Made by a program: the position numbers and the translations under genes. From Sediminibacterium sp. (GTDB taxonomy: Bacteria > Bacteroidota > Bacteroidia > Chitinophagales > Chitinophagaceae): a DNA stretch of 22,363 nucleotides. Positions 7,340 through 14,122 of the stretch are shown one piece after another. The stretch's first letter is position 1. Each line of letters opens with the position of its first letter. The notes under the pieces are model-generated. The model did no database searches. It was not told the DNA's origin and saw only the letters and a program-made list of their open reading frames with translations. The stretch covers positions 1-22,363 of the forward strand of contig JAOASV010000003.1 in assembly GCA_030158535.1 (NCBI GenBank). Direction: 5' to 3'.

Positions 7340-8671
7340 GTGAAAAAAAATAAGCAGGTTTTTTTAATAGATAACCCACAATCATTTAAAGTGCAAATCT
7401 TACACTGGTCTAACCAGTTTGAGGTTTGCACTTTTTTAGATAACCATGCTTATGACTCTCCCTACGGTGCATTAGATTGCATAGCCGCCGTTAGCCCCGT
7501 TTCGTTTATTGCCCTTGATAGCGTAAAGGCTCAGGCAGTTGATACATTCATTCAAAAGCATAGTGGCGAATGGATTTTTGCACACTTTAATTACGAATAC
7601 CATAGTATTACTCAGCCTAACACCAAAACAAACCTTACAGGTTTTCCACTAGCCTATTTATATACACCAGCCGTTGTAATTGAACTAACTGGAAACCAGG
7701 TAACCATTCAAAGTGATTCAGAAAATCCGCAAATAATCTTTGATCAAATAAGTGGTTTTATAGTGCCGTCTTTATCTGAACAGGGCACTGAACAGCGATC
7801 TTATCAGAGCGCCGCGCCAACAACGAGCATCATCCCTTTTATAAGCAAAGCGGCATATTTAGAAGCCATCGACAAGATTTTAGCGCTCATTAAACGTGGC
7901 GATTTTTATGAAATCAATTATTGCCAGGCTTTTGAAGTGGAACATTTATCAGCACATCCGGTAGAAGTGTATTCCAACTTAATGGAGGTATCACCTACCC
8001 CTTTTGCTTGCTTTTATAAAAATAGTAGCGATTATTTATTATGCGCAAGTCCCGAAAGATACCTGCAAAAAAAAGGCAATCAACTAACATCTCAACCCAT
8101 TAAAGGAACCATTAAACGAAACTTACATAATGATGCAGATGATAAGTTGCAAGTGGAGGCACTACAAAACAGCAGCAAAGACAAAAGTGAAAATGTCATG
8201 GTGGTTGACCTTGTAAGAAATGATTTAAGTAGAATTTGCGAACAAGGGTCGGTTAAGGTATCGGAGCTTTTTGGCATTTATAGTTTTCCGCAGGTGCATC
8301 AAATGATTTCTACTGTAACTGGTACACTTTCTAGTAACACTTTATTTTCAGAAATATTAGAAGCTACCTTTCCAATGGGGAGTATGACGGGTGCGCCTAA
8401 AAAAAGCGTTATGGAAACCATTGACGCCTTAGAACCTACAAAGCGTGGCTTGTACTCCGGAACTGTGGGTTATTTTAATCCAGCCGGCGATTTTGATTTC
8501 AACGTTGTCATTAGAAGTATTTTTTATAATAGCGACACCAAAAAGGCCAACTACGGGGTTGGAGGTGGCATTACCATTTATTCAGATCCTGAAAAAGAGT
8601 ACGAAGAGTGCTTACTTAAAGCAGCTGCTATCAAAAAAGTGTTATGTAGTAATGATAGTGCTACTGATTAA
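7340..8671 (+). CDS. pabB: aminodeoxychorismate synthase component I (PabB)
   Basis: PabB converts chorismate with ammonia, supplied by a glutaminase partner, to 4-amino-4-deoxychorismate, the precursor of p-aminobenzoate and folate. The 443-residue protein has a variable N-terminal part and a chorismate-binding domain from about 170. PIKGT (Lys255) carries the lysine that separates PabB from anthranilate synthase TrpE, which has PIAGT. Other conserved parts are ENVMVVDLVRNDLSRI, TVTGTL, FPMGSMTGAPK and the C-terminal YGVGGGI segment. The start is a GTG at 7340; no in-frame ATG occurs before residue 215 or so, so the GTG is needed for a full protein. It is 16 nt after the mixed-charge gene. 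No pabA or pabC is in the window. Its stop lies inside the end of the convergent transglycosylase gene (11-bp overlap). Confidence 0.92.
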   Translation: MKKNKQVFLIDNPQSFKVQILHWSNQFEVCTFLDNHAYDSPYGALDCIAAVSPVSFIALDSVKAQAVDTFIQKHSGEWIFAHFNYEYHSITQPNTKTNLTGFPLAYLYTPAVVIELTGNQVTIQSDSENPQIIFDQISGFIVPSLSEQGTEQRSYQSAAPTTSIIPFISKAAYLEAIDKILALIKRGDFYEINYCQAFEVEHLSAHPVEVYSNLMEVSPTPFACFYKNSSDYLLCASPERYLQKKGNQLTSQPIKGTIKRNLHNDADDKLQVEALQNSSKDKSENVMVVDLVRNDLSRICEQGSVKVSELFGIYSFPQVHQMISTVTGTLSSNTLFSEILEATFPMGSMTGAPKKSVMETIDALEPTKRGLYSGTVGYFNPAGDFDFNVVIRSIFYNSDTKKANYGVGGGITIYSDPEKEYEECLLKAAAIKKVLCSNDSATD

Positions 8672-9662
8672 CGCCTTCGATGATCGCTCTCACAGAGGCT
8701 AATAGCAATTGATTTTTTTTAGCTAAAAAAATAGCTTCCTTATCTTTTGAAATACGCATGGCATATTTTTCGCCAGCTGCGAGTGCTTTATCAAATCCAG
8801 GGTTCCAGGCATTAAACTGCTGAATATTTATTTGTAGTTCATTGGCAACTACAAGTGAATTAAACCTCCCAGATACTTCTATTAAAGCAGATCCTGCAAG
8901 CTCGGTAGCTGAAAGTGTGAGCGGTGTATTTTTATTTTGTGCTTTTGCCTGTGCCACTTCGGCTGCCGTCATGGTGGTAAACCCACCAGCGCCTTCAAAA
9001 ATTAAATGCGTAGCAATAAATTTTTTTACGTGGTTGCGTGTTTCTTCTGGTAAAAAGTATTGCAACTGCCAAAAGTCTTTGCTCTTTGCTCTTTTAATTG
9101 CCGACCTGACACATCCATTGCCACAATTATAGGCGGCCACTACAAGCAACCAGTCATCAAATTCTGCGTACAATTTTTTCATAATACGCGCTGCCACGTG
9201 CGTACTTTTAAAATAATCGGTGCGTTGATCCCAGTAGCCGCCCACATTTAATCCATATTCTTTGGCAACGCCTGGCATCAGTTGCCATGGACCCACAGCG
9301 CCAGCCCAGGAAATGCCTCCTGCTCCTAAGTGACTTTCAATAACACTGAGGTATTTCATTTCTTTTGGGATGCCATAATTGAAAAGTATTTGATCATACA
9401 AATCAAAATAGGGCTTGCCCCATACTTTCATTTTTTCTAGTGACTTGCCCTGCTTTCGAATATATTCTTCTACAAAAGAAATAGCACGAGGATTGATTTG
9501 CGATTGATAGGGTTTATTGGAAGCTACTTTGTTGTACAAAAATAAATTGGCAAACGGTTTTTTATCGTCAATAATGGTATCTGTTATTACCTTTTTTGCT
9601 GATGCAAAATCATGCATCAACATCCCTAAAACAAATAGTAATAAACGAAAAAACTTATTCAT
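8661..9662 (-). CDS. mltD: membrane or periplasmic lytic transglycosylase, MltD-like
   Basis: The 333-residue protein has an N-terminal signal sequence (MNKFFRLLLFVLGMLMHDFA, cleavage probably after ASA near 22) and an SLT lysozyme-like domain from about 85 to 225. The catalytic glutamate is in YLSVIESHLGAGG (Glu109), with the family motifs GAVGPWQLMP and AAYNCGNGCV. It should cleave peptidoglycan glycan strands with formation of 1,6-anhydro-MurNAc. The C-terminal part (about 245-333) resembles a LysM-type wall-binding region (VVANELQINIQQFNAWNP) but is short and divergent. The ATG at 9662 is used because it starts the signal peptide; it overlaps the end of gatA by 8 bp, so translation is probably coupled. 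The 3' end overlaps pabB by 11 bp tail to tail. The subfamily symbol is tentative. Confidence 0.88.
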   Translation of the reverse strand: MNKFFRLLLFVLGMLMHDFASAKKVITDTIIDDKKPFANLFLYNKVASNKPYQSQINPRAISFVEEYIRKQGKSLEKMKVWGKPYFDLYDQILFNYGIPKEMKYLSVIESHLGAGGISWAGAVGPWQLMPGVAKEYGLNVGGYWDQRTDYFKSTHVAARIMKKLYAEFDDWLLVVAAYNCGNGCVRSAIKRAKSKDFWQLQYFLPEETRNHVKKFIATHLIFEGAGGFTTMTAAEVAQAKAQNKNTPLTLSATELAGSALIEVSGRFNSLVVANELQINIQQFNAWNPGFDKALAAGEKYAMRISKDKEAIFLAKKNQLLLASVRAIIEGVNQ

Positions 9663-11091
9663 GTATTTTTTGAATAGCCGTTGAAAGTTGCAGTAGCGCT
9701 GTTTCTTCAAAAGGAGCACACATGATTTGTAGCCCAAAGGGAAGTCCTAATGAATGCTGATACAAAGGAATTGAGATAGCAGGAATACCCACAAGGTTTG
9801 CATACACGGTATAGATATCTGCTAAAAACATAGCAACCGAATCTTTAGTATGGTCGCCAATTAAAAATGCAGGACTAGGTACGGTGGGAAGTAGTACTGC
9901 ATCGTAATTTTTAAATAACTGCACCGAACCGTCCACGAGTAGTTTTCGAATTTGTTGTGCCTTGGTAAAATACGCATCAAAATAACCGGCACTTAATACA
10001 AATGTACCCAGCATAATTCTACGCTTTACTTCTTTACCAAAACCTTCGCTTCTAGCATTTTTATAAAGTGCTGTAAGATCATTGTTATCAGCGCTAGAGC
10101 GGTGACCAAATTTTACGCCATCATAGCGTGACAAATTGCTAGACGCTTCGGCGGTGGTTAAAACATAATATGTGGGCACTACCATATCAAGCATATCAAA
10201 TGAAACCGCATCTACGGTATACCCTGCTTTTCGCATATTAGCTATTGTTGCATCAATAGCAGCCTTAATTTCAGGATCTAAACTTGGATGTTCGAGTGCC
10301 TCTTTAAAATACGCAATGCGTTTTTTTGAAGTAGGTTCATTCGCAACAGCACTATAGGCTGGAACAGGTAATTCAGAAACCGTGCTATCAAAATCGTCGG
10401 GGCCTGCAATAATTTCAAGCACTAACGCGGCATCGGCTACCGATTTTGCAAAAATGCCAATTTGATCAAAAGAAGATGCATAAGCGATAAGTCCATAACG
10501 GGAAATTCTGCCATAAGAAGGTTTGAGTCCAACAATGCCACAAAAATCTGCGGGTTGTCTAACAGATCCCCCAGTATCAGAGCCTAGGCTAATCATGCAG
10601 TGATTCATTTGAACGGCCACTGCAGATCCACCTGATGATCCACCAGGCACACGCGTAGGGTCGATGCCATTTTTTACAGGACCAAATGCAGAGTTTTCAT
10701 TGCTGCTTCCCATTGCAAACTCGTCACAGTTTTGCCTACCTAAAATAATAGCGCCTGCTGCTTGTAATTTTTCTACAACAGTGGCGTCAAAAATAGAATG
10801 AAAATTTTCGAGAATTTTTGAAGCCGCAGACAAAGGATGATTTTTATAAGCAATCACATCTTTTAAACCCACAACTACGCCATGAAGTGGCAGTAATGGT
10901 TGTCCGGCCCTAATTTGTTCGTCTAATTTTTTTGCTGCTTGTAAAGCTTCGTCTTCATAGATTGTAAGCCACGCATTTAAGGAAGCGCCGCCTTTAGCTG
11001 CTTCCACAAAAAAACGAACGGCCTCCACAACTGTGGTTTGGCCGCTCTGTAAATTGTTATGATAGTCTTTGATTGTAGTGAACCGAAACAA
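9655..11091 (-). CDS. gatA: Asp-tRNA(Asn)/Glu-tRNA(Gln) amidotransferase subunit A
   Basis: GatA is the glutaminase subunit of the GatCAB complex, which converts misacylated Glu-tRNA(Gln) and/or Asp-tRNA(Asn) to the correct amide forms. The 478-residue protein is an amidase-signature enzyme with an intact Ser-cisSer-Lys triad: Lys77 in GVVVGLKDVI, Ser152 in PGGSSGGSAVAV and Ser176 in SDTGGSVRQPA. The start appears to be TTG at 11091: a stop codon lies just upstream in frame, and the next in-frame ATG falls after the catalytic lysine, so an ATG start would destroy the enzyme. A generic amidase is possible but the length and motifs fit GatA well. It lies 41 nt after tatA on the same strand and overlaps the following transglycosylase by 8 bp. 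gatB and gatC are not in the window. Confidence 0.93.
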   Translation of the reverse strand: MFRFTTIKDYHNNLQSGQTTVVEAVRFFVEAAKGGASLNAWLTIYEDEALQAAKKLDEQIRAGQPLLPLHGVVVGLKDVIAYKNHPLSAASKILENFHSIFDATVVEKLQAAGAIILGRQNCDEFAMGSSNENSAFGPVKNGIDPTRVPGGSSGGSAVAVQMNHCMISLGSDTGGSVRQPADFCGIVGLKPSYGRISRYGLIAYASSFDQIGIFAKSVADAALVLEIIAGPDDFDSTVSELPVPAYSAVANEPTSKKRIAYFKEALEHPSLDPEIKAAIDATIANMRKAGYTVDAVSFDMLDMVVPTYYVLTTAEASSNLSRYDGVKFGHRSSADNNDLTALYKNARSEGFGKEVKRRIMLGTFVLSAGYFDAYFTKAQQIRKLLVDGSVQLFKNYDAVLLPTVPSPAFLIGDHTKDSVAMFLADIYTVYANLVGIPAISIPLYQHSLGLPFGLQIMCAPFEETALLQLSTAIQKIHE

Positions 11092-11132
11092 AGGCTAAAG
11101 TTGTTTGTTTGTCAGATAAAGTGAGATAAAAA

Positions 11133-11318
11133 TTAAGCTTGTGTATCTTTTTCTTTGATACCTTCTTCTAATTCTTTTTTCACGTTGTTTTTTGCATCGT
11201 TGAATTCACGGATACCTTTACCAAGGCCGCGCATAAATTCTGGTATTTTTCTACCGCCAAATAATACAAGTACCACTACTGCGATGAGTAATATTTCTTG
11301 AAATCCTAAGTTGCCCAT
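11133..11318 (-). CDS. tatA: twin-arginine translocase subunit TatA/TatE-like
   Basis: This 61-residue protein has one N-terminal transmembrane helix (about 4-20, ILLIAVVVLVLF), the hinge FGGRKIPE and an amphipathic helix (FMRGLGKGIREFNDA), followed by a charged tail. This is the TatA/TatE plan, in which many copies assemble the pore that exports folded proteins through the inner membrane. A TatB function cannot be excluded from sequence alone, but the short tail favours TatA. tatC is not adjacent. It starts at an ATG 21 nt downstream of a near-consensus promoter and probably leads the series tatA-gatA-transglycosylase. Confidence 0.92.
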   Translation of the reverse strand: MGNLGFQEILLIAVVVLVLFGGRKIPEFMRGLGKGIREFNDAKNNVKKELEEGIKEKDTQA

Positions 11319-11338
11319 AATGATTTGATTTAAGATTA

Positions 11339-11346
11339 TAAAGGTA
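11339..11346 (-). promoter_or_regulatory. probable -7 element for tatA-gatA-transglycosylase
   Basis: The minus strand reads TACCTTTA, one mismatch from TAnnTTTG, 20 nt before the tatA ATG. It sits just after the rplS terminator, which leaves tatA in need of its own promoter. Confidence 0.4.
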
Positions 11347-11382
11347 GGGGAAAAAGCATGTAAAGGGCCAAATAAAAGGCAT

Positions 11383-11418
11383 AAAAAAACGGAAGTAGCT
11401 GGATGCTAACTTCCGTTT
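11383..11418 (-). terminator. intrinsic terminator of rplS
   Basis: Read on the minus strand, a 13-bp stem with one bulged T (AAACGGAAGTTAGC pairing with GCTACTTCCGTTT) closes a five-base loop ATCCA, and the stem runs directly into seven Ts. It begins 19 nt after the rplS stop and is the clearest terminator in the window. Confidence 0.9.
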
Positions 11419-11437
11419 GTAAAAAGGTATTGTTTGA

Positions 11438-11788
11438 CTAGAAACGTTTTTCTTTAATACGTGCACTTTTACCGCTACGCTCACGTAGGTAGTATAGTTT
11501 AGCACGACGAACCTTACCAGTTTTGTTTAATTGGATAGACTCGATATTTGGAGATAAGATAGGAAATAAACGCTCAACGCCTACGCCATCCGAAATCTTA
11601 CGCACAGTGAATGAAGCAGTTGCTCCAGTTCCTTGTAACTTGATTACGTCTCCACGGAAACTTTGAATACGTTCTTTACCACCCTCAACGATTTTATAGT
11701 TAACAGTGACATTATCACCAGCCTTGAAGGCAGGATATTGCTTTTTTACGGTTAATTGTTCGTGTACAAACTGAACTGCTGCGTCCAT
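11438..11788 (-). CDS. rplS: 50S ribosomal protein L19
   Basis: This 116-residue protein matches L19 throughout: the N-terminal helix, the segment FKAGDNVTVNYKIVEG, the RIQSFRGDVI and TFTV-like core (ATASFTVRKISDGVGVERLF), SPNIESI, and the basic C-terminus RRAKLYYLRERSGKSARIKE. L19 sits at the interface of the 30S and 50S subunits. Unlike the rpsP-rimM-trmD-rplS operon of many bacteria, here it seems to be a single-gene unit: it has its own consensus promoter (11811-11818) and a strong terminator (11383-11418). Confidence 0.98.
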   Translation of the reverse strand: MDAAVQFVHEQLTVKKQYPAFKAGDNVTVNYKIVEGGKERIQSFRGDVIKLQGTGATASFTVRKISDGVGVERLFPILSPNIESIQLNKTGKVRRAKLYYLRERSGKSARIKEKRF

Positions 11789-11810
11789 ATCTTTTAATTT
11801 TTGCGGACGG

Positions 11811-11818
11811 CAAAGGTA
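11811..11818 (-). promoter_or_regulatory. -7 promoter element for rplS
   Basis: The minus strand reads TACCTTTG, a perfect TAnnTTTG match, 22 nt before the rplS ATG in the 70-bp gap after rny. Together with the terminator it defines a short rplS transcript. Confidence 0.6.
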
Positions 11819-11858
11819 GGGGTAAAATTCGAAAATCGGAAGTGATTTGCAATTTTTT

Positions 11859-13424
11859 TTACCTAGCTACGTTTACTGCCCTTTTCTCTCTAATTACGGT
11901 TACTTTAATTTGTCCTGGATAGGTCATCTCGGTTTGGATTTTTTGAGCAATTTCGAAGCTCAATTTATCGCTGTCACCATCCGTAACCTTCTCAGCCTCA
12001 ACGATTACGCGAAGTTCACGACCCGCCTGGATGGCATAGGCCTTTTCTACGCCTTGGTACGCTAAAGCTAGGTTTTCCAGGTCTTTAATACGTTGTAAAT
12101 ATTGTTGCATGATTTCCCTACGTGCACCCGGGCGAGCGCCAGAAATGGCGTCACAAGCCTGAATAATAGGAGAAATCACGTATTGCATTTCCATTTCATC
12201 GTGGTGGGCTCCAATTGCGTTTACAACCGCCGGATTCTCACCATATTTTTCTGCGAGTTTAGCACCTAATAATGCGTGGCTCAATTCTGTTTCTTCGTCA
12301 GGAACCTTACCTATATCGTGTAATAGACCGGCTCTTTTAGCGAGTTTAGGGTTCATGCCTAACTCAGAAGCCATGATACCGCACAAATTGGCTGTTTCTC
12401 TAGAGTGCATGAGTAGGTTTTGACCATACGAAGATCTAAAGCGCATTTTACCTACAATACGGATAAGCTCTTTGTGAAGACCATGAATACCCATTTCGAT
12501 AACGGTACGCTCTCCAATTTCCATTACCTGCTCTTCTAATTGTCTGCGTGTTTTTTCAACCACTTCTTCAATACGCGCTGGGTGAATACGACCATCAGAA
12601 ACAAGGCGTTGTAAACTTAAACGAGCAATCTCACGGCGTAGTGGATCGAAAGAAGATAAGATGATCGCTTCCGGTGTATCGTCGACAATTAAGTCTACGC
12701 CCGTTGCAGCCTCGATCGCTCTAATATTACGACCTTCTCTACCAATAATTTGACCTTTAATTTCGTCGGTTTCAAGGTTAAATACCGTAACGGTATTTTC
12801 GATGGTTTGCTCTGCTGCCGTACGTTGTATGGTTTGAATAACAATTTTACGCGCTTCTTTATTGGCCTTTTGCTTGGCATCTTCAATGATGTCTTGTTGC
12901 ATCGATAAAGCACGTGTTTGTGCTTCATTTTTAAGGCTCTCGATAAGTTGCTCACGCGCATCATCGGCACTTAAATTGGCAATTTTTTCGAGGCGGCGAA
13001 TATGTTCTTCTTGGTGTTTTTCAAGCTCTGTACGCTTGGCGTTTACCACATCAATTTGCCTGTTTAGGCTTTCTTTGATGGCTTCGTTTTCTTTGACTTG
13101 TTTGTCTAGTGAAGCTTCTTTTTGGTTAACGGTAATTTCTTTTTGCTTAAGTCTGTTTTCTACGTCTACCACTTTGCGGTTGCGTTCCAACACTTCTCTT
13201 TCATGTTCAGATTTTAGCTGAACAAATCTTTCTTTAGCCTCTAATTGCTTTTCCTTTTTAATGGTTTCAGCTCTTAATTCGGCTTCTTTTAAGATGTTAG
13301 CGGCTTGGGTGTTGGCTTCTTCAATTTGCTTTTTGGTATTTTTTGCGAAGAAAACCCTTCCCGCAACAACCCCTACTACTAGTGAGGTGGCGGCAAGTAT
13401 TATAGAGACAATCGTCTGGTCCAT
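11859..13424 (-). CDS. rny: ribonuclease Y
   Basis: RNase Y is a membrane-anchored endoribonuclease that starts mRNA decay. The 521-residue protein has an N-terminal membrane helix (about 5-26), a long charged coiled coil (about 30-200), a KH RNA-binding domain (GREGRNIRAIEAATGVDLIV, about 228-247) and an HD metal-dependent nuclease domain with His340 (LLMHSRETANL) and His369-Asp370 (GLLHDIGK). All the catalytic landmarks are intact and the length is normal for the family. The start is the ATG at 13424, 91 nt downstream of zapA. The upstream gap holds a near-consensus promoter element and an inverted repeat, so rny may be transcribed both with and separately from pheT-coiled coil-zapA. Confidence 0.97.
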   Translation of the reverse strand: MDQTIVSIILAATSLVVGVVAGRVFFAKNTKKQIEEANTQAANILKEAELRAETIKKEKQLEAKERFVQLKSEHEREVLERNRKVVDVENRLKQKEITVNQKEASLDKQVKENEAIKESLNRQIDVVNAKRTELEKHQEEHIRRLEKIANLSADDAREQLIESLKNEAQTRALSMQQDIIEDAKQKANKEARKIVIQTIQRTAAEQTIENTVTVFNLETDEIKGQIIGREGRNIRAIEAATGVDLIVDDTPEAIILSSFDPLRREIARLSLQRLVSDGRIHPARIEEVVEKTRRQLEEQVMEIGERTVIEMGIHGLHKELIRIVGKMRFRSSYGQNLLMHSRETANLCGIMASELGMNPKLAKRAGLLHDIGKVPDEETELSHALLGAKLAEKYGENPAVVNAIGAHHDEMEMQYVISPIIQACDAISGARPGARREIMQQYLQRIKDLENLALAYQGVEKAYAIQAGRELRVIVEAEKVTDGDSDKLSFEIAQKIQTEMTYPGQIKVTVIREKRAVNVAR

Positions 13425-13478
13425 TTTTAGCTTTTTTTAAGTTGTTCACAATCATTCTTTCACGCATACACATGAAGA

Positions 13479-13496
13479 TTTACTTTAATAAGTAAA
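13479..13496. repeat. 18-nt inverted repeat between zapA and rny
   Basis: TTTACTT and AAGTAAA are perfect 7-bp inverted arms around the four bases TAAT. The repeat lies in the presumed rny leader, about 55 nt before the rny ATG. It lacks a following T-run on either strand, so a terminator is unlikely; an operator or a small leader hairpin is possible. Confidence 0.5.
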
Positions 13497-13506
13497 CGGA
13501 TAGGAA

Positions 13507-13514
13507 CGAAGATA
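13507..13514 (-). promoter_or_regulatory. possible -7 element for rny
   Basis: The minus strand reads TATCTTCG, seven of eight matches to TAnnTTTG, immediately after the zapA stop codon. Use of it would give a leader of about 75 nt holding the 13479-13496 inverted repeat. Confidence 0.3.
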
Positions 13515-13515
13515 C

Positions 13516-13803
13516 TTAAATCAGCGCTTTATCAATGAGTTTTTCGAGAGAGTTTATCTTTTCAGCCGCTTCTTTCCACTTTAGTTCGTGGATGGTGCTG
13601 GTATTTTGCTCGGTGGCAAACCACAAAAGCACCATGGCTACATAGTCCTGCATGTCTTTACCAGCCAAATTTTGACGGTATTCGGCTATTTTATCATTGA
13701 TTAGACTAGCTGATTTACGCACCATTTCCTCCTCAGCGGGTTCAATGCGGATGCGGTAGCTGCGATCTGCAATAACGATATTGATAGGGATGAGCTCAGA
13801 CAT
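13516..13803 (-). CDS. zapA: cell division protein ZapA
   Basis: ZapA binds FtsZ and bundles its filaments in the Z-ring. The 95-residue protein fits the family: a small N-terminal globular part beginning PINIVIADRSYRIRIEPAEEE, a central helix with INDKIAEYRQNLAGKDMQDYVAMVLL, and a C-terminal coiled-coil helix (about 65-95). It starts at an ATG 5 nt after the stop of a second small coiled-coil gene, so the two are almost certainly co-translated. rny follows after 91 nt. Confidence 0.85.
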   Translation of the reverse strand: MSELIPINIVIADRSYRIRIEPAEEEMVRKSASLINDKIAEYRQNLAGKDMQDYVAMVLLWFATEQNTSTIHELKWKEAAEKINSLEKLIDKALI

Positions 13804-13808
13804 ACTAT

Positions 13809-14096
13809 TTATTTAAGAAGCGTTAAACAGTGGTCAATTTCTTTGAGGTAGGTGTTGATGCGCTTTTCGAGGGCCGCTTTTTCTTGGTCCGAATAGCCAC
13901 CCGCCGAACTTACCAGTAACCCAACTAGCTGTTGTTGAAGATTTCGGAGCATCTCCTCGTTTTGGTGTACAATACTTGTTGCTTTTTCCAAATCGACGGT
14001 TAGGCGCTGATTTTCACGCACTAGCTGCTGCTGATTTTTAAGCAACAACTGCAACTTTTCTTGCAAAGATTTGATATGTGTTTCGAATTCAAACAT
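13809..14096 (-). CDS. small coiled-coil protein next to zapA (function unknown)
   Basis: I do not recognise a named family. The 95-residue product is almost entirely helical: a continuous heptad-like coiled coil over about 5-60 rich in Gln, Leu and Glu (LQEKLQLLLKNQQQLVRENQ), a short break with Ser-Ala-Gly-Gly-Tyr (about 63-68), then a second helix to the end. There is no signal peptide or membrane segment, so it should be cytoplasmic. It lies 26 nt after pheT and 5 nt before zapA. Size, shape and position suggest a partner of ZapA, comparable to the way ZapB is a small coiled coil that binds ZapA in E. coli, but no homology to ZapB is evident and the role is inference. Confidence 0.85.
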   Translation of the reverse strand: MFEFETHIKSLQEKLQLLLKNQQQLVRENQRLTVDLEKATSIVHQNEEMLRNLQQQLVGLLVSSAGGYSDQEKAALEKRINTYLKEIDHCLTLLK

Positions 14097-14122
14097 GTAA
14101 ATATGCGTATAAATATAAGTGC

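Noticed and set aside
8714..8731. 18-bp perfect palindrome TTTTTTTAGCTAAAAAAA near the pabB/transglycosylase junction
   Set aside because: It encodes the Ala-Lys-Lys-Asn region of the transglycosylase and is A/T only with a minimal loop; not a credible terminator and likely incidental.
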